Positions 15,620 to 21,577 of a stretch of DNA of 34,181 nt are shown here, in pieces. Numbering within the stretch: position 1 is the first letter of the stretch; the number at the start of each line of letters is the position of its first letter. The notes under the pieces were generated by a model. The model ran no database searches and was not told where the DNA came from. It saw nothing but the letters and a program-made list of their open reading frames with translations. Origin of the DNA: DATLWR01 sp035576205. Its GTDB lineage: Bacteria > Pseudomonadota > Zetaproteobacteria > Mariprofundales > Mariprofundaceae. A program made the position numbers and the translations under genes. Location: contig DATLWR010000049.1 of assembly GCA_035576205.1 (NCBI GenBank), positions 1 through 34,181 of the forward strand, written 5' to 3'.

Positions 15620-16201
15620 TCAGGCAGCCAAGTCACTGAGCCAGGCATAGGCAGGAAACACCACCAGGCCGCCGAGCAGCTTGTCGAGCAGTGGCGTGGC
15701 CGCAACGGCTGCCAGCAGCAGGCTGACATGTTTCGGCATCAATCGCCCGATGACGGGAAACCGCAGGCACACGATCTCTCCCACCACGAATCCCGGCAGC
15801 GGCAGCAAATGCAGTCCCGCCATGCTGAGGTTGAAGAACATCAGTACCTTGGCCCACCACTGGTGCAGCGGCGGCAGGCCGACGGAGGACTGGTGTTTCA
15901 GGCTCCAGGCATAGAGCAGTACGCCGACGGCACCGACCAGCAGATGCATGCCCAGTCGTAACAGTGCGGCGGGAACGCCTGTCGCCATTGTGCGCGGCAG
16001 GGTGACGATCATGCCGCGATGGAAGGCGATGGCTGTGAGCAGCGGCAGCCATGTCGTCCAGCAGCTGCTGGCATAAAATGGATGCGGTAGCGGTTTTTTG
16101 AATGCGTTCGCCTCGACTGCGGCGATCAGGGTGAGCGATACGAGGGTGGGCAGGCTGTAGAGGATCAGCTGCCGGATGACGATCTCCACCCAACTATCCA
16201 T
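15620..16201 (-). CDS. Polytopic membrane protein of unknown function
   Basis: The 193-residue hydrophobic protein has about five predicted membrane segments (roughly 10-30, 46-66, 78-98, 118-138 and 158-180). I do not recognise the family. The stretch 'FFNLSMAGLHLLPLPGF' (about residue 116) recalls the N-x-LPxPxLDGG motif of M50 site-2 proteases. However, there is no HExxH motif, so a protease call is not supported. Its start overlaps the end of the lipoprotein gene by 8 bases, so the two are probably co-translated. Confidence 0.7.
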   Translation of the reverse strand: MDSWVEIVIRQLILYSLPTLVSLTLIAAVEANAFKKPLPHPFYASSCWTTWLPLLTAIAFHRGMIVTLPRTMATGVPAALLRLGMHLLVGAVGVLLYAWSLKHQSSVGLPPLHQWWAKVLMFFNLSMAGLHLLPLPGFVVGEIVCLRFPVIGRLMPKHVSLLLAAVAATPLLDKLLGGLVVFPAYAWLSDLAA

Positions 16202-17198
16202 CGGGATTCTCCATCAGCTTTACGGTGAGTTCCGGTCCGGCGATCTCCCGCTGCAGGTTCAGATAGACAGTGCCGCGATCGACCAGCACACCGGTGATTT
16301 CGGCATGTTCGTGCTTGGCGATCTGCGTGAGGTTGCGTCCATCCCAGGACCACAGGCGGGACGGATCGTCATCGTCGGTGATCCATAGCCATTGCCGCTG
16401 GGCATCCCAGGCCAGATTGTCCGGATGCTGCAGTTCCGGCTTTTCGAGATAGACCGATATGGCAGGCGCTTCCCCGCGATCGTCCAGCAGCAGGATCCGG
16501 CCGGTGCCGGTCTCTGCCATCAGGATGCGGCCATCGGGCAGCGTCTCCATATCCTCCAGGCGGTTGAACAGCCTGCCGTGCAGTTTCTCGGCATTGATGC
16601 GGGCATCCTCGGGTTCCGTGATGGCCAGCCAGCCCTTCTCGGGGTGCAGCACCTCGAGCTTGCGGCTGTGCATGTCGTAGCGATAGAGGCAGCCCTCCTT
16701 CCACTCATCAGCAAGATAGGCGTAGCGGCTGTCGAGGGAGAAAGTGAAACCCTCATGGGCAAAGGCACCGGCTTCGTGCAGCGGCGTGATGGCCGGGTCG
16801 CTGGCCTCCAGTGTGCTGCGATCCACCCGCTGGTCGTCGGGCAGCTTGTCGGCTTCGGTGACGCGCCAGATCAGGCCCGCATCGAACTCCTCGCCGATCC
16901 ACAGGCTTCCGTCCGGTGCGAATTTCAGGCCGTCGGCGCGGTGCAGGCCGTTCAGCAGAATCACGGTTCGTCCGTTCTGCAGATTGATGGCGGCCAGGCT
17001 CGGCGTCAGCAGGCCGGCATTGGTTTCGCAGCTGAGATACAGCCACTTGCCATTGGGTGATAGAGCCAGCATGTCGGGGCGCATGTTGCGCCAGACGGCC
17101 ATCGACTGCGCCCTCCAGCCGGGAGCCAGGTCGATGCCGATTCCGTCCAGCGAGCAGGAGGCCAGGAGCCAGGCGATCAGCAGAAGCAGACGGCGCAT
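16194..17198 (-). CDS. Lipoprotein with beta-propeller-like (SMP-30/PhoX-like) repeats
   Basis: Starting at the ATG at 17198, the 334-residue protein has a clean lipoprotein signal: RR, a Leu-rich stretch and lipobox L12-A-S-C15. A GTG seven codons upstream is the alternative start. The mature part shows propeller-type strand repeats: 'MLALSPNGKWLYLSCET', 'ADGLKFAPDGSLWIGEEF', 'EGFTFSLDSRYAYLADEW', 'METLPDGRILMAETGTGRI' and 'PDNLAWDAQRQWLWITDDD'. These resemble NHL, SMP-30-type or PhoX-like propellers. Acidic 'ITDDDDPS' and 'GEEFDAG' segments could bind a metal. The substrate is unknown. It is coupled to the membrane protein downstream. Confidence 0.75.
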   Translation of the reverse strand: MRRLLLLIAWLLASCSLDGIGIDLAPGWRAQSMAVWRNMRPDMLALSPNGKWLYLSCETNAGLLTPSLAAINLQNGRTVILLNGLHRADGLKFAPDGSLWIGEEFDAGLIWRVTEADKLPDDQRVDRSTLEASDPAITPLHEAGAFAHEGFTFSLDSRYAYLADEWKEGCLYRYDMHSRKLEVLHPEKGWLAITEPEDARINAEKLHGRLFNRLEDMETLPDGRILMAETGTGRILLLDDRGEAPAISVYLEKPELQHPDNLAWDAQRQWLWITDDDDPSRLWSWDGRNLTQIAKHEHAEITGVLVDRGTVYLNLQREIAGPELTVKLMENPDG

Positions 17199-17274
17199 CC
17201 ATGAAATGTGACCGACCACCCGGATCGGTGCAAGCCGCGGATGACAGGCGCCGGCCCGCCGCTAGCCTTGCCGC

Positions 17275-18405
17275 ATGATCACCGCCGCCGCCCTGCACCA
17301 TATCCGTCTGTTCTACGGGGCCTATTTCGCGGCGATGGGGCTCGTCCTGCCGTATTTTCCGGTATTCCTCGAACAGCAGGGTCTGGATGCGGGGATGATC
17401 GGCGTCATGACGGGCCTCTTGGCCGCCGCCAAGGTGATCGCACCACCGCTGGCCGGGCACGTGCTGGATAGCCATTTCAGGGATTCGCGACGCTTCGTGG
17501 TCGCTGCCGCCATCCTCGCGGCGCTGCTGGCATGGGGTATCGGCGCCGGGCAGGGCATTGTCGCGCTGGCGCTCTGCACCTTCGCTTTCGGACTGCTGTG
17601 GGCGGCGATCCTGCCGCTGACCGACGGCCTGTCGATCGCCGTTTCGGAGGTCGGCATCGCCGATTATGGCCGGCTGCGCCTGTGGGGATCGATCGGCTTC
17701 GTCATCGCTTCGCTGGCCGGCGGCCTGTGGCTGGCCGATCGCCATATCGCCGATTTCCCGTTCTGGCTGGCCGGCCTGTTGCTGGTCACCGCGGTTGCCG
17801 CCTGGGGGTTCCCGCTGCAGGCGCCGGAAGCCGGCCACGATGCCGGTGCTGTTGGCCGCAAGTTTCCGGTCTCTTTCGTGCTGCTGATGCTTACCGCCTT
17901 CCTGATGCAGGCCTCGCACGGTGCCTATTACGGCTTCTTCAGCCTCTATCTGGCCGCCCATGACTACAGTGGCTGGCAGATCGGCAGCTTCTGGGTGATC
18001 GGCGTGCTGGCCGAGATCCTGCTGATGTGGCTGTGGAGTGGACGTATCCAGCGGCTGGCGCCGGCCGGGCTGTTTGCCGCCTGCTCGCTGCTGGCAGCCG
18101 TACGGTGGCTGGGCATCGGCCTGACTACCGACGCCTGGCTGCTGGTCGTGCTGCAACTGCTGCATGCGGCGAGCTTCGCCGCCTTCCATGTCGGGGCGGT
18201 GGCCTGGGTGCGGCGGCTGGCGCCGGCCGGCCGGCAGACAGCAGCGCAGGGCTGGTATTCGGCGACCGGCTTCGGGCTCGGCAATACGGTGGGGATCATG
18301 GCCTGCGGGGTGGTCGTCCAGCTGGCTGGTTTTGCACCGGCCTTTTTTGCCTGCGCCGGCGTGGCGGTTGTCGCGGGCCTCGTCGCGTGGCGGATCCGCC
18401 CGTAA
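17275..18405 (+). CDS. MFS transporter, phenylpropionate/LacY-like (MFS_1_like) type
   Basis: The 376-residue protein has about 12 membrane segments. An N-terminal 'FYGAYFAAMGLVLPYFPVFL' and the characteristic 'YGRLRLWGSIGFVIAS' motif (about residue 133) match the HcaT-like MFS subgroup. 'GLLAAAKVIAPPLAGHVLD' corresponds to the cytoplasmic loop 2-3 region. The transported molecule cannot be told from the sequence. It starts 76 bases from the divergent lipoprotein gene and converges on the HprK-like gene with only 8 bases between stops. It might export or import something for the adjacent peptide cluster, but its opposite orientation gives no support. Confidence 0.85.
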   Translation: MITAAALHHIRLFYGAYFAAMGLVLPYFPVFLEQQGLDAGMIGVMTGLLAAAKVIAPPLAGHVLDSHFRDSRRFVVAAAILAALLAWGIGAGQGIVALALCTFAFGLLWAAILPLTDGLSIAVSEVGIADYGRLRLWGSIGFVIASLAGGLWLADRHIADFPFWLAGLLLVTAVAAWGFPLQAPEAGHDAGAVGRKFPVSFVLLMLTAFLMQASHGAYYGFFSLYLAAHDYSGWQIGSFWVIGVLAEILLMWLWSGRIQRLAPAGLFAACSLLAAVRWLGIGLTTDAWLLVVLQLLHAASFAAFHVGAVAWVRRLAPAGRQTAAQGWYSATGFGLGNTVGIMACGVVVQLAGFAPAFFACAGVAVVAGLVAWRIRP

Positions 18406-18413
18406 GCAGGGCA

Positions 18414-19259
18414 TTAGCCGGACAGTAATTCGCTTTTCACCGCCTGCCAGGCTTGGCGGGCATCGCTGAACGGCAGCGACAGGAAACGGGTATCCGGCGG
18501 CATGCGCCGGTTCAGCTCCCGGATCAGTTGCGCCGGTTCCAGCCGCTGGTGCATATGGGCAGCGATCTCGATCAGCGCCTGGCTGCGGCGCAACGGCACC
18601 GGCGTATTGCCGGCATCCGGCCGGTAGGTAGGAAGGACGACGGCGGTCAGCGGCAGGGAGGGGCCGCCGGTATGCGGCGGAAACCACAACATCGTGCCGA
18701 GGCGTTTGCCGCGATAGTCGTTGAAGTAAAAGCGGAATTTGGCGAAACCGGCCGCCTGCATGGCGGCATGCGTAAAAGCCGGGTGGCGCTGCTTGCCCCA
18801 CTGCAGCGGCCGCGGGAAGGGGGCGATGTACCCCCGTCTGTCGAGCAGCGAGAATTCGTCCGACAGATACACGGCTCCGTCCAGCAGGGCTGCGGTGCAG
18901 AGGCTGCTCTTGCCGGCTCCCGAGATGCCGGCGAGGCAGACGGCGTGTTGCCCCACGCCGACGGTGGCCGCATGCAGCGACAGGCAGGCGGGCTGCAGCG
19001 CGTCCAGCGTATGGAGATAGAAATAGACCTCGAAGCCGGCGGTGGTCTCGGCAGCGTCGAAACCGTGCCATAGTTCGTTGCCGTTGATCGACAGTATCAT
19101 GCCGTCGCCGTCGCGGTCGATCCGGAAGACGAGCCGTGGTTCGCCATCACCGCGTTCGACATAGAGGCGCAGCATGGCCGCAAGGATCGGGATGCAATCG
19201 GGGACATCGCAATGCACGTCGATGCCGACCTGGCCGATGGCCAGCCGCCAGAGTCGCAT
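18414..19259 (-). CDS. HprK-related kinase of a peptide-modification cluster
   Basis: The 281-residue protein has the C-terminal core of HPr kinase/phosphorylase. 'LSLHAATVGVG' (H96) leads into Walker A G111-ISGAGK-S118, then 'GAVYLSDEFSLLD' (D134, E135) in the place of the HPrK VADD motif. It lacks the N-terminal HPrK domain and no HPr is encoded here. HprK-related kinases of this kind occur with PqqD-like proteins in clusters termed HPr-rel-A, and relatives phosphorylate lasso peptides. The likely target is the Cys-rich peptide, by inference. Its ATG overlaps the PqqD-like stop as TGATG. Confidence 0.85.
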   Translation of the reverse strand: MRLWRLAIGQVGIDVHCDVPDCIPILAAMLRLYVERGDGEPRLVFRIDRDGDGMILSINGNELWHGFDAAETTAGFEVYFYLHTLDALQPACLSLHAATVGVGQHAVCLAGISGAGKSSLCTAALLDGAVYLSDEFSLLDRRGYIAPFPRPLQWGKQRHPAFTHAAMQAAGFAKFRFYFNDYRGKRLGTMLWFPPHTGGPSLPLTAVVLPTYRPDAGNTPVPLRRSQALIEIAAHMHQRLEPAQLIRELNRRMPPDTRFLSLPFSDARQAWQAVKSELLSG

Positions 19260-19561
19260 CAGCCGTCGCCGTCGATCAGGCCGTAGGCGGAAAATTCGCT
19301 GAGGATGGCGGCCGTGTCCGAGGCCACCTGCTCTGGGTCGCTCTTCGGCACCGATTCGCTGATGATGGAGGCGATGGCTTCCGGCGTATGCGCACCGTCG
19401 CAGAGCTCCAGGATGATCGCCGCCATCCGGTTCATGGCGAAGTTGGAGCCGCTGGCATTGTCGATGAAGATCACGTCGTCGCTTTCCTGAAGTTCTTCGC
19501 GGACCAGCCCCTGCCGCTTGCGGGGGAATTCGGGGACGGGGAAATCGGGGTTCTCTCGCAT
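19259..19561 (-). CDS. PqqD-like peptide chaperone (RiPP recognition element)
   Basis: The 100-residue protein matches the PqqD/RRE fold, a winged-helix domain that binds the leader of a precursor peptide and presents it to the modifying enzyme. Landmarks are 'VIFIDNASGSNFAMNRMAAIILELCDGAHTPEAIASII', the usual strand, 'N..A..I.EL.DG..T..EI' helix and 'IL.EF...GLI' end. I choose the ATG at 19561, which lies four bases after the radical SAM stop; a longer frame to 19603 would overlap that gene. It sits between its likely partner enzyme and the HprK-like kinase. Confidence 0.88.
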   Translation of the reverse strand: MRENPDFPVPEFPRKRQGLVREELQESDDVIFIDNASGSNFAMNRMAAIILELCDGAHTPEAIASIISESVPKSDPEQVASDTAAILSEFSAYGLIDGDG

Positions 19562-19565
19562 GGCG

Positions 19566-20501
19566 TCAGGCTCCAAGCAGGGTGGCGATGATGCGGCAGT
19601 CATGGCAGCCGAGGTCCGGCATGGTGGCGCGATCAGCAGCCGGTTTTCTGTGCGACAGGCGTTGCAGCATCTCCGGCAAGGATGCCCGATTCAGATTGCC
19701 GAGCAAGATTCGGCGCGAAAAGATGCAGGGATAGATGTCACCGCTGGCGGCCACGGCCAGCTTGCCGCTTCGGCCGTTGTTCTCTGCCGCCGGGTTGTGC
19801 GGCGATGTCCGCGGCACGATGCGGACGTTGCGGGCCGGCTCGACGCCACTGCCGCGGCCGGTGCCGTGCACGGGATCGATGCGGATGCTCTCCTCGCCGA
19901 TGCCGAGCTCGTGCTGCAGGAAATCGAGGGTGGCCGGGAGTGTCGCCTCGTTCTGCTGCATCAGCGCGATGCCGATGCGTACCTCGAGCCCCGCCTCTTG
20001 CGTGCGGCGGATGGCGGCCAGCGTGCGGGCATGGCTTCCGGGTACCTGCGTGATGGCATCGTGCACACCGGCTTCGCACGAATAGAGCGAGAAGCAGAGA
20101 CGGGGTGAGAGCGGCACAAGCCTGGCCAACAGCGACGCATGCAGCAGCAGGCCGTTGGTGTAGATCTCGATGCCGGGGCCGCCCTTGGCGCGGGCATAAC
20201 CGACCAGCTCGACAAGCTCGGGGTGTAGCAGCGGGTCGCCGCCGGTGAACTGGATATAGGGGTTGCCGAGTTCGAAAGCCTGGTCGATGGCCTGTCTAGC
20301 CAGCGTCTCCGGCAGCATCTCCTCGCGCTCCGGTGACGAGTCGGCGTAGCAGTGGATGCAGCGCTCGTTGCAGCGGCTGGTCAGCTCGACGAACAGCATG
20401 CCGAGCCCGTTGCCGAGCAGGATATCGGCATTGGCTTTCTCGATGATCCGGGCATGCCGCAAGCCAGCCAGCCAAGGGTTGGCGGCCTCGATGCGCTGCA
20501 A
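19566..20501 (-). CDS. Radical SAM peptide-modifying enzyme with short SPASM-like C-terminus
   Basis: The cluster motif C44-x3-C48-x2-C51 ('CNERCIHCY') binds the SAM-cleaving [4Fe-4S] centre. 'QFTGGDPLLHPEL', 'IEIYTNG' and 'FSLYS' follow the TIM-barrel pattern. C259 ('GDIYPC'), C299 and C302 ('GCHDC') fit a short auxiliary-cluster (SPASM/twitch-type) region. With a PqqD-like partner and Cys-rich peptides upstream, it probably installs a radical-derived bond or epimerisation on the peptides. Coordinates start at TTG 20501 (311 residues). The same frame stays open to 20720 with protein-like sequence but contains no ATG or GTG, so the true N-terminus is about 20-70 residues longer and its start is unresolved. 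Confidence 0.88.
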   Translation of the reverse strand: MQRIEAANPWLAGLRHARIIEKANADILLGNGLGMLFVELTSRCNERCIHCYADSSPEREEMLPETLARQAIDQAFELGNPYIQFTGGDPLLHPELVELVGYARAKGGPGIEIYTNGLLLHASLLARLVPLSPRLCFSLYSCEAGVHDAITQVPGSHARTLAAIRRTQEAGLEVRIGIALMQQNEATLPATLDFLQHELGIGEESIRIDPVHGTGRGSGVEPARNVRIVPRTSPHNPAAENNGRSGKLAVAASGDIYPCIFSRRILLGNLNRASLPEMLQRLSHRKPAADRATMPDLGCHDCRIIATLLGA

Positions 20502-20720
20502 CAGGGGATGGTCGGTACGGCCGCCGAGCAGCTCGTCGATGGCGTGGGCGAAATTGCCGGCCAGCTCCAGCTGTCGCCCGCCGTCGGAGAGCCTGCAGGC
20601 GGCACCGTGATGTTCGATGCTAAGCAGCGTATCCCCGGCGAGCCGGAGGATGGAGACGGGACGTTCAGCGACGGAAGTGGCGATACGGCAATCCTGGCGA
20701 CATATTCGCCTGTTTCTGGA
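20502..20720 (-). other. Open N-terminal extension of the radical SAM frame without a canonical start
   Basis: On the minus strand the frame of the radical SAM enzyme is open for 73 codons before TTG 20501, back to the peptide-gene TAA at 20721-20723. It reads like protein ('ILRLAGDTLLSIEHHG', 'LELAGNFAHAIDELLGG'). Only non-standard starts occur in frame (ATA, ATC, CTG). A CTG within 'GDTLLSIE' has GGGGA just upstream. An ATG at 20703 is out of frame and gives 12 codons before a TGA at which a +1 shift would enter the enzyme frame. Confidence 0.6.
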
Positions 20721-21003
20721 TTACGGGCAAAGCGGCCGGCAGGAGGCCGGTGCAGTGTTCCGGCAACTCTTGCCGCCAAGCGAGACGCAGGCCGTGCAGT
20801 TGCCCTGCTGGCACTGGTTGCGGCGGCATGTGGTTCCCCCCGGATTGGTCACGCAGGGGCAGCAGGCGACACCGTTGGCGGAGACTGTGTACTGGACACC
20901 GTTGCAGGTGATGGTAGCCGCTTCGGCCGTATTGTTCGCCGTGAGCATGACACCGAGCAGGGCCGGCGGCACATAGGCGGTCATCTTCAGCAGCGCGCGG
21001 CGG
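20721..21003 (-). repeat. Tandem gene duplication, unit A
   Basis: This segment aligns without gaps to 21180-21462, an offset of 459 bases, including the shared stop codon and the twin-arginine region. The strongest nucleotide identity lies over the core codons for the middle cysteines. Confidence 0.85.
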
Positions 21004-21044
21004 CTCTGTTGCTCCGTATCCAGCGAATGGTTGTCCTGTGTCAT
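20721..21044 (-). CDS. Cys-rich Tat-signal peptide, copy A (candidate modified-peptide precursor)
   Basis: The 107-residue protein has a polar N-terminus, a twin-arginine motif (S14-R15-R16-A-L-L-K20), a hydrophobic segment ('AYVPPALLGVMLTA') and an A-E-A/A cleavage-like site near residue 42. The mature part is about 65 residues with 11 Cys (47, 61, 62, 64, 73, 78, 83, 86, 94, 102, 106), including 'ACCPC', 'CRRNQCQQGNC' and a 'CRPLCP' end. It has no known fold that I recognise. It is followed without a gap by the radical SAM frame. The likely role is substrate of the radical SAM/PqqD/HprK-like enzymes, then Tat export. Confidence 0.85.
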   Translation of the reverse strand: MTQDNHSLDTEQQSRRALLKMTAYVPPALLGVMLTANNTAEAATITCNGVQYTVSANGVACCPCVTNPGGTTCRRNQCQQGNCTACVSLGGKSCRNTAPASCRPLCP

Positions 21045-21049
21045 AGGTC

Positions 21050-21107
21050 GCTCCCGCTCTGCGCAACAAGTGCGCGGCTAACGGGATAGTTTAGAGCAAT
21101 CGGGAGC
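21050..21107 (-). promoter_or_regulatory. Hairpin in the leader of peptide copy A covering its ribosome site
   Basis: A perfect 7-base inverted repeat (21050-21056 with 21101-21107) encloses a smaller hairpin (GCGCA/TGCGC, 21061-21065 with 21071-21075). On the minus-strand RNA the downstream arm is CGGGAGC, which contains the GGGAG ribosome-binding site just before the ATG at 21044. Pairing would hide that site. Whether it folds in the cell is not known. Confidence 0.4.
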
Positions 21108-21179
21108 TTTCTGACTAGGGGATGGCGATTGCCGGCCTGCCGTGTTCCGGTTTGTCGTTAGCGGCGCGAAGACACGGCG

Positions 21180-21462
21180 TTACGGGCAAAGGGGCCGGCA
21201 GGCGGCTGGTGCATCTCGCCGGCACCTTCTGCCGCCCAGCGAGATGCAGGAGTTGCAGTTGCCCTGCTGGCACTGGTTCCGGCGGCACGTGCTCCCCCCC
21301 GGGTTCGTCACGCAGGGGCAACAGGCGATGCCGCTGGCGGAGACGGTATAAGTGGTACCGCCGCACTTGATGGTGGCCGCTTCGGCCGTATCGCTTGCCG
21401 TGAGCATGACGCCGAGAATGACCGGCGGTACATAAGCAGTCATCTTCAATAGCTGGCGGCGT
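21180..21462 (-). repeat. Tandem gene duplication, unit B
   Basis: Partner of 20721-21003 at a constant 459-base offset. Similarity ends upstream of the twin-arginine codons, where the N-terminal codons and leader differ. Confidence 0.85.
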
Positions 21463-21515
21463 CCCTGCTCGGCGGTGTGCTTGTCGGTTTGTGCGGATGG
21501 GGAATCAGGTTTCAT
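21180..21515 (-). CDS. Cys-rich Tat-signal peptide, copy B (candidate modified-peptide precursor)
   Basis: The 111-residue paralogue of the next gene has twin arginines at 19-20 ('GRRQLLK'), the same 'MTAYVPP' segment and 'TAEAAT' cleavage region. Its 11 Cys (51, 65, 66, 68, 77, 82, 87, 90, 98, 106, 110) have the same spacing as copy A. I start at ATG 21515, which has AGGAAG upstream; a longer frame reaches 21569 but covers the divergent promoter region. It is the first gene of the minus-strand cluster. Its N-terminal 15 residues differ from copy A while the core is nearly identical, which suggests a recent tandem duplication. Confidence 0.85.
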   Translation of the reverse strand: MKPDSPSAQTDKHTAEQGRRQLLKMTAYVPPVILGVMLTASDTAEAATIKCGGTTYTVSASGIACCPCVTNPGGSTCRRNQCQQGNCNSCISLGGRRCRRDAPAACRPLCP

Positions 21516-21545
21516 AGACGGCTTCCTGAGGCCGGTGTGGCTGGA

Positions 21546-21556
21546 TCGAATTTCGA
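21546..21556. promoter_or_regulatory. 11-base palindrome in the divergent promoter region
   Basis: TCGAA and TTCGA flank one central base in the 62-base gap between the divergent peptide operon and the nucleotidyltransferase gene. It could be an operator for both units. No regulator gene is next to it and no clear -35/-10 pair was found. Confidence 0.3.
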
Positions 21557-21577
21557 CTTTACCGTACATTGCTTACC

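Noticed and set aside
15620..16201. A site-2 protease call for the membrane protein
   Set aside because: Only a loose N...LPLPG resemblance; no HExxH motif is present.
20665..21366. Alternative minus-strand frames over the peptide genes (about 134 and 83 codons)
   Set aside because: They are out of frame with the duplicated Cys pattern and lack the twin-arginine signal; they are shadows of the peptide genes.
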